A stretch of DNA of 30,209 bases from JBEBSD01 sp040394475. Lineage in GTDB: Bacteria; Bacteroidota; Bacteroidia; Cytophagales; Spirosomataceae. A program made the position numbers and the translations under genes. Below are positions 1 to 7,742 of the stretch, piece after piece. The notes under the pieces are model-generated. The model was not told the origin of the DNA and ran no database searches. It saw only the letters and a program-made list of their open reading frames with translations. Position 1 is the stretch's first letter, and each line of letters opens with the position of its first letter. The stretch covers positions 1-30,209 of the forward strand of contig JBEBSD010000076.1 in NCBI GenBank assembly GCA_040394475.1, given 5' to 3'.

Positions 1-56
1 ACTCCTATGAGCCTCAATTTGCCCCTTTTTATGTTAGAAAATAGCCAAACTAGAGA

Positions 57-105
57 AATACGTCATTTGACGTATTGTCCCGCTTTTGCCGGGACCTTAA
101 ATTTG
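57..105 (+). promoter_or_regulatory. Palindromic operator plus promoter, site 1
   Basis: The 20-bp inverted repeat AATACGTCATTTGACGTATT lies at 57-76 (two 9-bp arms, 2-nt centre). Its last two bases begin a -33-type TTG (75-77). After 20 nt comes TAAATTTG (98-105), a full match to the Bacteroidota -7 consensus TAnnTTTG. The gene start at 167 follows. The same operator-to--7 spacing (22 nt) is seen at two other promoters in this window. An activator overlapping the -33 element is inferred; the likely binder is the response regulator encoded at 2740-3393. Confidence 0.8.
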
Positions 106-166
106 ATCATGGGCAAAAGTTGTGTAGGCTACCCTAGTGAGCGCTTTTCCCAATAATCCAGGTAGT

Positions 167-1114
167 ATGCGCAAGGTGGTATATCTTTTTTCTCTGGGGG
201 TGTTTTTCGGGTGTTATCAGGAGATACCGGATCTGCTTCGGGCAACATTTAGTCACGGAATTTCTCCGTCGGACAACTCCGGGTTAACGATGGTCTTCAT
301 TGCAGATACGGAAGGTGCAGGGGAGTATAACTGGAATTTCGGGGACACCGCCGATCTTACCAGGATACAGGCGACCGGAAAAGAAGTGTCCTATACCTAC
401 GCCAGAAGTGGGAGCTATAAAGTAAGCCTTATTACCAGGACGAGTGGTTTGACAAGCAGCGGGATTGTCCGCGAGGTATCGGTGAATCAGCTCTCCCACA
501 AAGAAGATGTTCTGATCCTGGATTTCAACGACCCGGATGAGGTTGATCAGTGGACAACACACCAGGGATATACCAGTGGCATAGGCAGGTCAAAAATAAG
601 TGACGGTTACTTCAGCATAGAGGTGATGGGGAATGTTGACCAGATGGTTAACGGACTTACACATAATGAGGTCCTCCCGGACATGAGCGCGTTTGAGATA
701 GAAACAAGAGTAGGGAAGGAAACGATGGTTATTGGCAATCCCAGGCACGCCTATGTCAGTTTTTTTGTGAAGGAATATAACGAAGGCCGGGGAGGCGATT
801 TACGCGTTGGCGTTTTATACGAAGACGGGGTCCGTAACCTGGCCGTTAGCATACCAGGTAGGCCGCAAGTGGTCCGGCCGGCGCCTTCATCGGGTTGCCA
901 GGAGATCACTTTTACCATACGGCGAGTCAATGGTTCGCTGCAAGTGTGGGACGATTGTACCAATACGATACTGTTTACGGACGAGCAACCGGCCACAATT
1001 GCCGGACAAATCGGGATGGTCATCTATTATGAATGTCGTGGCGATAATTGCCTGGGCTACGGCAATGGATATGCCGATTTCTCCGTCGATTACATTCATG
1101 TAAGAAAGTACTGA
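167..1114 (+). CDS. PKD-domain lipoprotein with C-terminal jelly-roll-like domain
   Basis: A predicted 315-aa envelope lipoprotein. The ATG at 167 gives a clean lipoprotein signal (hydrophobic run then GVFFGC, Cys16); a GTG at 137 would only add a 10-residue polar extension, so 167 is preferred. Residues about 28-107 form a PKD domain (YNWNFGD, then a Y-x-G-S-Y-K-V strand). Residues about 115-315 look like a concanavalin/LamG-type beta-sandwich, opening with DVLILDFNDPDEVDQW; this fold call is tentative. The lipid anchor is followed by the motif C-Y-Q-E-I-P-D, close to that of the other PKD lipoproteins in this window. It sits 7 nt before the kinase-TonB gene and shares its operator-bearing promoter, so it probably provides an extracytoplasmic partner or ligand-binding part for that kinase. 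Exact function unknown. Confidence 0.75.
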   Translation: MRKVVYLFSLGVFFGCYQEIPDLLRATFSHGISPSDNSGLTMVFIADTEGAGEYNWNFGDTADLTRIQATGKEVSYTYARSGSYKVSLITRTSGLTSSGIVREVSVNQLSHKEDVLILDFNDPDEVDQWTTHQGYTSGIGRSKISDGYFSIEVMGNVDQMVNGLTHNEVLPDMSAFEIETRVGKETMVIGNPRHAYVSFFVKEYNEGRGGDLRVGVLYEDGVRNLAVSIPGRPQVVRPAPSSGCQEITFTIRRVNGSLQVWDDCTNTILFTDEQPATIAGQIGMVIYYECRGDNCLGYGNGYADFSVDYIHVRKY

Positions 1115-1121
1115 TCAGCAA

Positions 1122-2732
1122 ATGGATTCCAGTGAATTTACCGCGCGTTTTGACTACGACCCCGACGAAGATCTGCTGGGGGAAGGCGGCTTTGGCAAGA
1201 TTTTCCGGGCCTGGGATAATGTGCGCAATGAGTATATCGCCCTCAAAATGTCGAAAGTACAACCCGACCTGGAGGCGTTCAGTCTCCTGAACGAGTACGA
1301 GCGGGTGAAATCACTGGAACATCCGAACATTGCCCGTTACATGGATTGCCGGCGCATCAAGCTGCCGGGGATGGGTACCCATGATGTGGCGCTGATGAAG
1401 CATTATGAGCATGGGAATTTGTCGCAGCTGCTGGCTAAACAGACACTTACCCAACGGCAGAAAGAACGGGTGATAGAGGGCATTCTCGACGGGATCAGTT
1501 ACCTGCATCAGCGCAGGCCGCTCATCATCCATAGTGATTTGAAACCGTCCAATATCCTGATCGTGGAACGCCGTGGGTTTTATATTCCGCTGATTACCGA
1601 TTTCGGTATCAGCAGGCAGGCCAGGCAGGACGATAAATCATACGTGACCAATACCGTAGGGGCGGGAACCTACGCGTATGCTGCCCCTGAGCAGTGGGAG
1701 GCAAAAGAATTGCGCCCCAATGCCGATTTGTGGAGCTTTGGTATATTGGCGATCTATGTTTGGTTCAACGGCAAAAAGCTCCCGTTCCGGTCGGATGATC
1801 TGAGCATGGCCTCTGAATCGGGGCGGATCGAGTACATGCGGAGGGTAATGGCCCTTGATTTTATCCCGGATCTGAAGGGGCTGCCGGAGACTTACCGGAA
1901 AATGGTATTGGCTTGCCTGGTGACAGATCCGGCAAAAAGAGTGAAAAGCACGGTGGAACTCCAATCTCTGGTCATGCCGCCGGCAGCAAAAGAGGAGCAT
2001 ACATTGATTTCACCGCCCCGGCAACCGGCGCTGCCTTCACAGCGGAACCATATTGAAGAAAAGACGCAGCTCTATTCCCCTCAAGCAGACAACGAACCCG
2101 CCCCGGTCGTTTCACCCCCGGAGGAGAAAAAAGTAACTGAACCGGTTGGTGAGCCCCCGGTGAAAAAAAGGCAATGGATGATTCCGGCCGGTGCAACAAC
2201 GCTGGCGCTTGCAGCCGGACTGGGCTGGTATGCTTACAACAGCGGCAGCCAACCGAATCCCGATCATTTACCGGATCCGGTTTTGCCGTTGGATACAGTA
2301 ACCAGGGAAGCGCGGCCGCCGGCAGCAGATTCCGTTGCTGCGGTTGAGCAAGCACAGGAACCCATTGTCAAATCTTCTTCCCCGCCGCCGCCGACTGTTA
2401 CCAGGGAGCCGGAGGACAATGCTGTCTACCATGTGGCAGATGTGCCGGCTGCGTTTCCCGGGGGGGACGGTGAAATGCAGCGGTGGATCGCCCGGAACCG
2501 GCAAATGCCGGAACGCGCGGCGGCAGTCCCGTATTTTTCCGGAACGGTACGCCTGTCGTTTGTGGTCAATAAGGACGGCAGGGCTGAGGACATCCAGTTG
2601 TTAAAGGGCGCAGGCTATGGCTGCGATGAAGAAGCAGCGCGGCTGGTCAATTCCATGCCCCGGTGGACACCGGCTCTGAACAACGGAAAGAAAGTGCGTT
2701 TTAAACAAACGCTGACGATTGTATTCGAATAG
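1122..2732 (+). CDS. Membrane Ser/Thr protein kinase fused to TonB C-terminal domain
   Basis: A 536-aa Hanks-type kinase. Visible motifs are the glycine loop G20-E-G-G-F-G25, Lys42 in IALKM, the catalytic loop H137-S-D-L-K-P-S-N144, DFG at 160-162 and APE at 188-190, so it should be active. Residues 290-350 are Pro-rich and charged, then one membrane segment at about 353-372 (IPAGATTLALAAGLGWYAY). A second Pro-rich linker leads to a TonB C-terminal domain at about 437-536, recognisable by FPGG, the G-T-V-R-L-S-F-V-V-N-K-D-G strand and the MPRWTPALNNGK stretch typical of Bacteroidota TonB proteins. The predicted topology is a cytoplasmic kinase with the TonB domain in the periplasm, suggesting signalling between cytoplasm and outer membrane rather than (or besides) nutrient uptake. 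No ExbB/ExbD genes are nearby. It follows the PKD lipoprotein by 7 nt and faces the response regulator gene tail to tail. Confidence 0.9.
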   Translation: MDSSEFTARFDYDPDEDLLGEGGFGKIFRAWDNVRNEYIALKMSKVQPDLEAFSLLNEYERVKSLEHPNIARYMDCRRIKLPGMGTHDVALMKHYEHGNLSQLLAKQTLTQRQKERVIEGILDGISYLHQRRPLIIHSDLKPSNILIVERRGFYIPLITDFGISRQARQDDKSYVTNTVGAGTYAYAAPEQWEAKELRPNADLWSFGILAIYVWFNGKKLPFRSDDLSMASESGRIEYMRRVMALDFIPDLKGLPETYRKMVLACLVTDPAKRVKSTVELQSLVMPPAAKEEHTLISPPRQPALPSQRNHIEEKTQLYSPQADNEPAPVVSPPEEKKVTEPVGEPPVKKRQWMIPAGATTLALAAGLGWYAYNSGSQPNPDHLPDPVLPLDTVTREARPPAADSVAAVEQAQEPIVKSSSPPPPTVTREPEDNAVYHVADVPAAFPGGDGEMQRWIARNRQMPERAAAVPYFSGTVRLSFVVNKDGRAEDIQLLKGAGYGCDEEAARLVNSMPRWTPALNNGKKVRFKQTLTIVFE

Positions 2733-2739
2733 CGTAGGG

Positions 2740-3393
2740 TTACGCCACTTTGCCGGTAACCTTGGCAACCGCTTCAAGGCTTCCTTTTACCTGGAGTTTC
2801 TGATAGATATGTTCGAGGTGTTTGCGAACTGTTTTATCCGATACAAAGAGCTTTTCGCTGATCTGCCGGACGTTGAGGCCCCGGGTCAGCCATTCGAGAA
2901 TTTCGGTTTCCCGGACGGTAAGTTCCGCGGATTTCGTGACCGACACCAATGTCAGGTCATGGCTGCTCTTACGGAGCAGTTCAAGTGCCTTGGTGGCAAT
3001 CAGCGGCGACATCGGGGAACATCCGTCTTGTACTTCGGTAATCGCGTTGATGATTTTATGCGTTTTCTCATCTTTAAGCAAGTATCCGGAGGCGCCTGCC
3101 TTGATCGCCTCGAACAGCTTAAGATCGTCGTCGAAGATGGTAAGGATAATGACCTTTATGCCGGGAAACGCCATTTTTACACGTTTTGTAGCCTCAATAC
3201 CATCCATTTCAGCCATTTCTATGTCCATCAGCAGCACATCCGGTACCTGGACAGCACCCAGTTGACGCAGCAGGTCTTTGCCGTTTCTGGCTTTTAGCGT
3301 TAGTTCGATGTCATCACTCAGTTCCAGTTTTTCCCAGATGCTGGAAGCAATCGTCGGGTTGTCTTCCACCAGACCTACCTTAATTTTGGACAT
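2740..3393 (-). CDS. NarL/LuxR-family two-component response regulator
   Basis: A 217-aa regulator. The receiver domain (about 3-120) has the acidic pair E10/D11, phospho-acceptor Asp57 in LLMDIEM, Thr85 and Lys107 in YLLKD. A LuxR-type helix-turn-helix occupies about 152-212 (LTVRETEILEWLTRG, then VSDKTVRKHLEHIYQKL). It lies just downstream of a histidine kinase on the same strand, its probable partner. Its own promoter carries the same palindrome found at two other promoters of the locus, which suggests autoregulation and control of both the kinase-TonB pair and the long gene train from 5577. Proteins of this class usually bind short inverted repeats as dimers, which fits the 9-2-9 palindrome. 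The binding itself is inferred, not shown. Its stop codon is 7 nt from that of the convergent kinase gene. Confidence 0.92.
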   Translation of the reverse strand: MSKIKVGLVEDNPTIASSIWEKLELSDDIELTLKARNGKDLLRQLGAVQVPDVLLMDIEMAEMDGIEATKRVKMAFPGIKVIILTIFDDDLKLFEAIKAGASGYLLKDEKTHKIINAITEVQDGCSPMSPLIATKALELLRKSSHDLTLVSVTKSAELTVRETEILEWLTRGLNVRQISEKLFVSDKTVRKHLEHIYQKLQVKGSLEAVAKVTGKVA

Positions 3394-3478
3394 GACCGTT
3401 GGCTGTTTAATACGTTGCTGAATAATTTCGCATGAGACCGGAACAATGAGACGCTGCCGCTATCGCTGAATCAGCAGA

Positions 3479-3527
3479 CAAAGTAAAGAGTTCCCGGTCT
3501 CTGAATAAATACGTCATTTGACGTATT
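3479..3527 (-). promoter_or_regulatory. Palindromic operator plus promoter, site 2 (response regulator)
   Basis: On the minus strand the 20-bp core AATACGTCAAATGACGTATT spans 3527-3508; pairing extends to 26 bp (3505-3530). Twenty-two nt past the core begins TTACTTTG (3486-3479), matching TAnnTTTG except for its second base. The spacing is identical to that at sites 1 and 3. The core overlaps the last codons and the TGA stop (3516-3514) of the upstream histidine kinase gene. The response regulator start codon is at 3393. Confidence 0.75.
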
Positions 3528-4287
3528 TATGGGAAATCACCGGTAAACAAACCATTAAGTTGGTTCCCTTGTCAGAGGAATGAATGTGAAATTGTCCCGA
3601 AAGCTCTTCTGCACGCATTTGCATGTTTTGTAGTCCGTACCCTGTTTTGATGTTGCTTATATCGAAGCCGCAGCCGTTATCGCTGATCTGCAGGGTAATA
3701 GAATGGTCGTCAGCGGTTAAGCAAATAGCCGCTTCGGAAGCATTGGCATACTTCAGTACATTATTGATCCCTTCCTGGATAATCCTGAACAGCGAAGAGG
3801 CGGCGGGAGGCGGTATTTCCAGGGCTTTATCACCCGAAGCTGCCAACTGGATTTTTGTACTTTCATAATCATCGGATAGCCTCGAAATAAGGCCCCTGAT
3901 CCGCTCGGTCAATTGGCCGTAGGTGATTTCTTCCTGATTGAGCACCCATATGGTTTCGCGGAGCTGCTGAATGGTGTCTCTGGTAAAATCACGAAGGCCC
4001 ATCAGGACCTTCTCCATATCGGTATGGTGATGGGCCATTACCTCCAGCCTGGAAACAATATGGGTCAGCTGCGAACCGATGCCATCATGAAGGTCGCGGG
4101 CTATTTGTATGCGTTGGCTGTGGAGAGCAAATGATTCTTCCTGCGGATGGATTCTTCTGAATACCCAGGGAGACGGGCGACCGGTCGGATATTCGTGGGA
4201 CAAATCATACAGAATATCGTTAAAGCCGGATCGCTCTGCCGTGGAGATGGTTTGGCTCGTTTTGGTTTTCTTTAAAAGGGTGGACAT
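3514..4287 (-). CDS. Soluble HisKA_3-type sensor histidine kinase
   Basis: A 257-aa kinase from the ATG at 4287 (MSTLLKK). The reading frame is open farther upstream, but that part would overlap the lysozyme gene and is basic, low in family-like sequence, so it is rejected. The phosphoacceptor motif is A-R-D-L-H67-D-G-I-G-S-Q-L (HisKA_3), followed by a HATPase_c domain: N-box FRIIQEGINNVLKYA, G1 box DNGCGFD, and GYGLQNMQMRAEELSG. No signal peptide, membrane segment or recognised sensor domain is visible in the first 55 residues, so the input must come from a cytoplasmic signal or a partner protein. It is downstream of the lysozyme gene (127-nt gap) and upstream of its likely response regulator, whose operator overlaps the 3' end of this gene. 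Confidence 0.9.
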   Translation of the reverse strand: MSTLLKKTKTSQTISTAERSGFNDILYDLSHEYPTGRPSPWVFRRIHPQEESFALHSQRIQIARDLHDGIGSQLTHIVSRLEVMAHHHTDMEKVLMGLRDFTRDTIQQLRETIWVLNQEEITYGQLTERIRGLISRLSDDYESTKIQLAASGDKALEIPPPAASSLFRIIQEGINNVLKYANASEAAICLTADDHSITLQISDNGCGFDISNIKTGYGLQNMQMRAEELSGQFHIHSSDKGTNLMVCLPVISHKYVK

Positions 4288-4414
4288 AGTGAAGTTCTCA
4301 ATGGTAAGGTATTTTGTATAGGGTATAAAATTGTTGTCATCAGCGGCACCGAATCGTTTTAATAACTTCCTCGCTTTTTTCGGCGGCTGTCCGCGGATTT
4401 GAGGCGAAACGGCC

Positions 4415-5155
4415 CTAGGTGCTTTCGTACCAGTCGTCGTTCGAAGCCTGGTCGGAATCGAGCGGTTCATCGGTCTCATTTGCTGTATATAGTTCGTTGA
4501 ACTCGTTGTTCAGACTTTCTGCAAGACTTTCCTCCTCCCGGGGCCAATCCCAATTGTCGACAGGTCGTTGGTAGTCAGGGTCAAGAAATTCTCTGAAAAA
4601 CATTTCGTTCCGGTAGGCAAGAGGCTGTCCGTCCGAAAACCGTTCATAGTGCAAAGCCGCGGTGCTCCAGTCTTCCGTGATTACCGCCCGGGTTAATTCC
4701 GGGAAGCGCGTAATACTGCCGGTGTTGTATACATAGTCGAAAAGAATTTCTTTCTGGGTTTCCGACAGCGTCTCCCAGGCTGTCTCCGAGGGATCCATGC
4801 CCTGTGCCGAAGCGAAATGTGTCAGCTGCTGCCTGAGCCGGTCCTCGTATTCGGGTACCAGGATGTTTACAAAAAGTTGCTGTTGCTGCTCCTCGGTGAG
4901 GTAGATGCCTCCTGTTTTGTTAATCCATTCCTGGGCTTCGCTGCCTGACAGGTGGGCGGCTTCCGTGAGCGCATAGGCGGTTTCGGGATCGACTCCCGCG
5001 CGCGTCAGATCTTCATAGATCTGTTCCGGACTTCTGAATTTCATATCATAACCGGGGCCGATCGTTACTCCCGAAGCCCCGCCCGGATAGTGCGGCACAA
5101 GGCTTTGTCCCTGATGGCCGATTTCCTGGTCGTATGTAAAGCGGTAACGAGGCAT
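4415..5155 (-). CDS. Pesticin/T4-lysozyme-like muramidase
   Basis: A 246-aa protein whose first 185 residues resemble the pesticin/phage-type lysozyme fold. Glu11 (YDQEIG) is placed as the catalytic acid; G-A-S-G-V-T31-I-G-P-G-Y-D37-M matches the family signature SGVTIGxGxD, with Thr and Asp six residues apart as in pesticin. A later segment (about 135-165, ILFDYVYNTG...FPELTRAV) fits the C-terminal lobe. It should cut the glycan backbone of peptidoglycan. There is no signal peptide, so it is either exported by an unknown route, released by lysis, or acts as a delivered effector. The tail (about 195-246) is acidic, rich in Glu, Asp and Asn, and unlike the lysozyme core. No phage genes or immunity gene are adjacent; it heads the minus-strand group with the histidine kinase and response regulator. 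Confidence 0.8.
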   Translation of the reverse strand: MPRYRFTYDQEIGHQGQSLVPHYPGGASGVTIGPGYDMKFRSPEQIYEDLTRAGVDPETAYALTEAAHLSGSEAQEWINKTGGIYLTEEQQQQLFVNILVPEYEDRLRQQLTHFASAQGMDPSETAWETLSETQKEILFDYVYNTGSITRFPELTRAVITEDWSTAALHYERFSDGQPLAYRNEMFFREFLDPDYQRPVDNWDWPREEESLAESLNNEFNELYTANETDEPLDSDQASNDDWYEST

Positions 5156-5475
5156 TTGTAGTAAAGGTTTTAAGGACTAGGTTAGACAACGCGCTGAAAA
5201 TTAATTATCGGAAAACTTACATCTATAAGCCGCTCTGTCAGCAAGGGACGCTGTTTTTGAGCATTCAAAGTTAGCGACATTTTTTCGTCGGGGTATGACG
5301 AGAATTTGTCATTTTTTGCTGGTTCTCACCAGTTATACAGGTGCACGACGTCACGCGTTCCCGCCCCATCATGACCGGCGGGTGCATTCGAATAACGTAT
5401 CAAAGTTACAAATAGAATCGGAATCATACTGACCGTTTACGAAGTCTTGCGGACGGGTGCGGAGACAATGCTTAA
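5156..5475. other. Divergent intergenic region between lysozyme and long operon
   Basis: About 320 bases with no convincing gene. It holds the probable start region of the lysozyme transcript on the minus strand and ends at the operator of the plus-strand operon. A short imperfect inverted repeat ATGAC (5295-5299) / GTCAT (5308-5312) is present but is not the 9-2-9 palindrome. Confidence 0.5.
5266..5273 (-). promoter_or_regulatory. Possible -7 element for the lysozyme gene
   Basis: Minus-strand TAACTTTG matches the Bacteroidota -7 consensus TAnnTTTG, about 110 nt before the start codon at 5155. No good TTG is seen at the expected -33 position and no AATACGTCA palindrome is present, so this promoter may be controlled differently from the three operator promoters. 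Confidence 0.4.
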
Positions 5476-5524
5476 AATACGTCAATTGACGTATTGTGCG
5501 TGCCGTACATCCACGCTATTTTTG
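5476..5524 (+). promoter_or_regulatory. Palindromic operator plus promoter, site 3 (long operon)
   Basis: AATACGTCAATTGACGTATT at 5476-5495 is a perfect 20-bp palindrome. The TTG at 5494-5496 overlaps its end, and after exactly 20 nt TATTTTTG (5517-5524) fully matches the -7 consensus. Layout is base-for-base the same as site 1. The first start codon of the operon (5577) is 82 nt past the operator. Confidence 0.82.
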
Positions 5525-5576
5525 GACTTCGAAAAGGATGTTTTTCCGGGCTGTAAGGCTTGTAGATCAAACGCTT

Positions 5577-6524
5577 ATGCAACGTATGGGCAGGTTTTCA
5601 GGAATAGTAATACTGCTTGTTTACAGCAGTTTTTTGTTGGCGCAAAAAGGGACGCCCAAGCCGGATAAAATCGTCAGGCTGGACAATACGGTAATAGAGG
5701 GGTTTGTCAAGGAGATAAACTCCTCCTATATCCATTACAATCGTTTGCTGGACCCCAACGGGCAAAGCCTGCCTGTTCCTGTAGCCGAGGTATGGAAGAT
5801 TATCTGGAACAACGGGGAAGAGGAAATTATCAATCCGAAGGAACAAAAGGCGAAAGTGGAAGCGTCACCGTTAAGCGTGACCGATTTACTGGTGAAGAAG
5901 GAATCGGTGTTGCCGCAAAAATTCTGGATGCGAAAAGGGGCCTACTGGGGGGCCAGGGGAGGCGCCGGGCTTACGATTCCTGTTAAACCCGTCGGCAGCG
6001 ATCTGGCCTCAGAACATGCTGTTGCCTACCAGGGAGGCTTGGCCGTCGGGTATCGCTTCCGCCAGTCCGCGTTGCAGCTCGATGTCCTGTATACCTGCCA
6101 GCAATTTGCCTTAACGGTTCCGGAGGAAGGTTTTCCGGAAGCGATGGAACCGCTTAAGGGGATCCAGAACCGGTTGATTGTGCCGTTGACATTCACGCGC
6201 TGGTTTCGGATAAACGGAATTACGGTAGGACCCTTATTGGGAGTATATGCCGGTTACTCAATAGGGGCAGGCGGCACCCGGGTGCGCAATGCGGGTAAGC
6301 CGGCCGTTACCTATAAAAACTGCTCCGACTGCAAAGATACTGCTTTCGGGGCCGTTGCGGGGGTGTCCGGTACGTTAGTGGAAAGGTCGCGGTTTGCCCT
6401 GGTGATGGATGTAAAATGGTACCACGGTTTTGGAGATAATACAGGCTACAGGCGTGCCGAAAGCAGTGTCGCTGCCCATAATGCGCTGATAGGGATTTCG
6501 CTACTTCACAAATTTTCGAATTGA
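5577..6524 (+). CDS. Exported protein with N-terminal NG-I-G-type domain and beta-barrel-like C-terminus
   Basis: A 315-aa exported protein. The ATG at 5577 is chosen because it gives a normal signal peptide (MQRMGRFSGIVILLVYSSFL, cleavage near LAQ23); the open frame before it runs through the promoter. Residues about 28-90 match a small beta domain common in Bacteroidota exported proteins (IVRLDNTVIEGFVKEINSSY, then VAEVWKIIWNNGEEE). The remainder (about 130-315) alternates aromatic and hydrophobic residues in strand-like runs (GLAVGYRFRQSALQLDVLY, FALVMDVKWYHGFGDN) and resembles the PorT/OmpW-like outer membrane beta-barrel families; the call is by pattern only. It is the first gene after operator site 3, and its stop overlaps the next start (TGATG), indicating translational coupling. 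Confidence 0.65.
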   Translation: MQRMGRFSGIVILLVYSSFLLAQKGTPKPDKIVRLDNTVIEGFVKEINSSYIHYNRLLDPNGQSLPVPVAEVWKIIWNNGEEEIINPKEQKAKVEASPLSVTDLLVKKESVLPQKFWMRKGAYWGARGGAGLTIPVKPVGSDLASEHAVAYQGGLAVGYRFRQSALQLDVLYTCQQFALTVPEEGFPEAMEPLKGIQNRLIVPLTFTRWFRINGITVGPLLGVYAGYSIGAGGTRVRNAGKPAVTYKNCSDCKDTAFGAVAGVSGTLVERSRFALVMDVKWYHGFGDNTGYRRAESSVAAHNALIGISLLHKFSN

Positions 6525-7732
6525 TGAAGCATCACGTGAACGTTATTGTTACAGGTTCAGCTGCCGCCATGCCACGCGGTCAGGTACACGTATGCACAGT
6601 GCTCGTCGTCTTCCTGATCGCCGCGGTCTTTTTACCAGGCAGGGCCCTCGGTCAGGCTGAAAAATTCTATTGGCTTACCGGGAATGCCTTTCCGTATAAG
6701 ATCGTGGAGGCAGATGCGCTGGAGCTCAAATATGAAGAGATAAAAGGGAGCAGCACCGTGAGAAGGACGGTCGACCGGGACAACGTGATCATTGCGTTCA
6801 ACGGCAACGGCATGTACCTCATCATAGAGGATCTGCCCGAACATCCTGAAGACGCCCGCAATACACTCAAAAAATTTTACAGCGCGCCCGGCCCGGGCAC
6901 GGATATCCTGATAAAGGCATCGCCGTTGACGGTTATTCCGGCCACCATCCGTACAGAAGACGAAGCGGTGAACTACCTGACCGAGAGCGGGCAGCCTGCG
7001 TCTATCCGTAAAAGCGAGCTGATCGCCATTATTTATAAAAATGGCAGCCATCAATTGATGAAAGACCCTGTAGAGGCAAAAGGTCCGCTCCAGTCGGTAT
7101 TGGGACAGGTATCCAGAATAAAACCGAAAACACCCGTTGCACAGGCTTCCCCCAAAACGGAGACTCCCGGGATCCGGACCACCGCTCCGACAAGTCAGAC
7201 GCCGCCGGCATTGAAAGGCGGAAGGCCTGTATTGACAGAAAGTGAGCAGCTGGTTTACCGAAAGCAGGCACTGAAGAAAGTAGAACAATTTGCGGACTAC
7301 CTGCAGGTAATCGCCAACCGCGATTTTTCCATGGCCGAGAGAGATGTGGCGATTAACAATGCGCTGAAGCTTTTTATGCCGGGCACCGAAATTCAGGTTT
7401 GGTCCAAATCCCGGAAAACCATTTCCAAACAATCGATAGAAACGTATCTGAAACGGTTGAAAATGCTGCCTTACGGGAATGTCGAGATCAAGTGGTCGAA
7501 CATTGAATTTGTTCAGGAACTTACCCAAACCAGCGATGGCAGCTATGAGGGGCGGATTATCGGAAGCCAGACGTTCACCGGTCTTAACGCGAAATCGAAT
7601 GCCGTACTTTATTCGGATGTAACAAAAAAGGATGTTAAGGTAAAGCTGAGGTCGTTTGAAAAGGAAACGGATGGTGAGCTGAGAATCGACTGGTCGTTGT
7701 TGCTCGGAAATATCGGCGTGGTAGAGAACTAA
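6524..7732 (+). CDS. Exported protein with unnamed C-terminal domain shared with the 9069-10424 protein
   Basis: A 402-aa protein starting at an ATG that overlaps the previous stop by one base (a TTG three bases earlier is less likely). A hydrophobic segment near residues 23-43 ending in RALGQ looks like a signal peptide with a long n-region; a later ATG at 6569 is an alternative start. Two copies of the small domain seen in the upstream protein seem present (about 46-110 and 130-185, the second with IRKSELIAIIYKNGSH). A Pro/Thr-rich linker (about 195-235) is followed by a helical-beta domain (about 238-402), with SMAERDVAINNALKLFMPG and EGRIIGSQTFTG. This domain resembles residues 30-195 of the protein encoded at 9069. 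No function is recognised. It belongs to the operon driven by operator site 3. Confidence 0.6.
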   Translation: MKHHVNVIVTGSAAAMPRGQVHVCTVLVVFLIAAVFLPGRALGQAEKFYWLTGNAFPYKIVEADALELKYEEIKGSSTVRRTVDRDNVIIAFNGNGMYLIIEDLPEHPEDARNTLKKFYSAPGPGTDILIKASPLTVIPATIRTEDEAVNYLTESGQPASIRKSELIAIIYKNGSHQLMKDPVEAKGPLQSVLGQVSRIKPKTPVAQASPKTETPGIRTTAPTSQTPPALKGGRPVLTESEQLVYRKQALKKVEQFADYLQVIANRDFSMAERDVAINNALKLFMPGTEIQVWSKSRKTISKQSIETYLKRLKMLPYGNVEIKWSNIEFVQELTQTSDGSYEGRIIGSQTFTGLNAKSNAVLYSDVTKKDVKVKLRSFEKETDGELRIDWSLLLGNIGVVEN

Positions 7733-7742
7733 TGCTTTTAGG

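Noticed and set aside
2732..2745. GCGTA-GGGT-TACGC hairpin between kinase and regulator stops as a terminator
   Set aside because: The stem is only 5 bp with no T-run; too weak to call, although the genes converge there.
2719..3297. 192-aa open frame on the plus strand over the response regulator
   Set aside because: Shadow of the regulator gene; no start signal or domain, and the minus-strand frame has clear REC and LuxR domains.
4288..4479. Longer N-terminal extension of the histidine kinase
   Set aside because: It would overlap the end of the lysozyme gene and has no family-like sequence; the ATG at 4287 starts the kinase cleanly.
5295..5312. ATGAC-N8-GTCAT near the lysozyme promoter as a fourth operator
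   Set aside because: The arms are only 5 bp with an 8-nt spacer, and its position relative to the -7 element differs from the other three sites.
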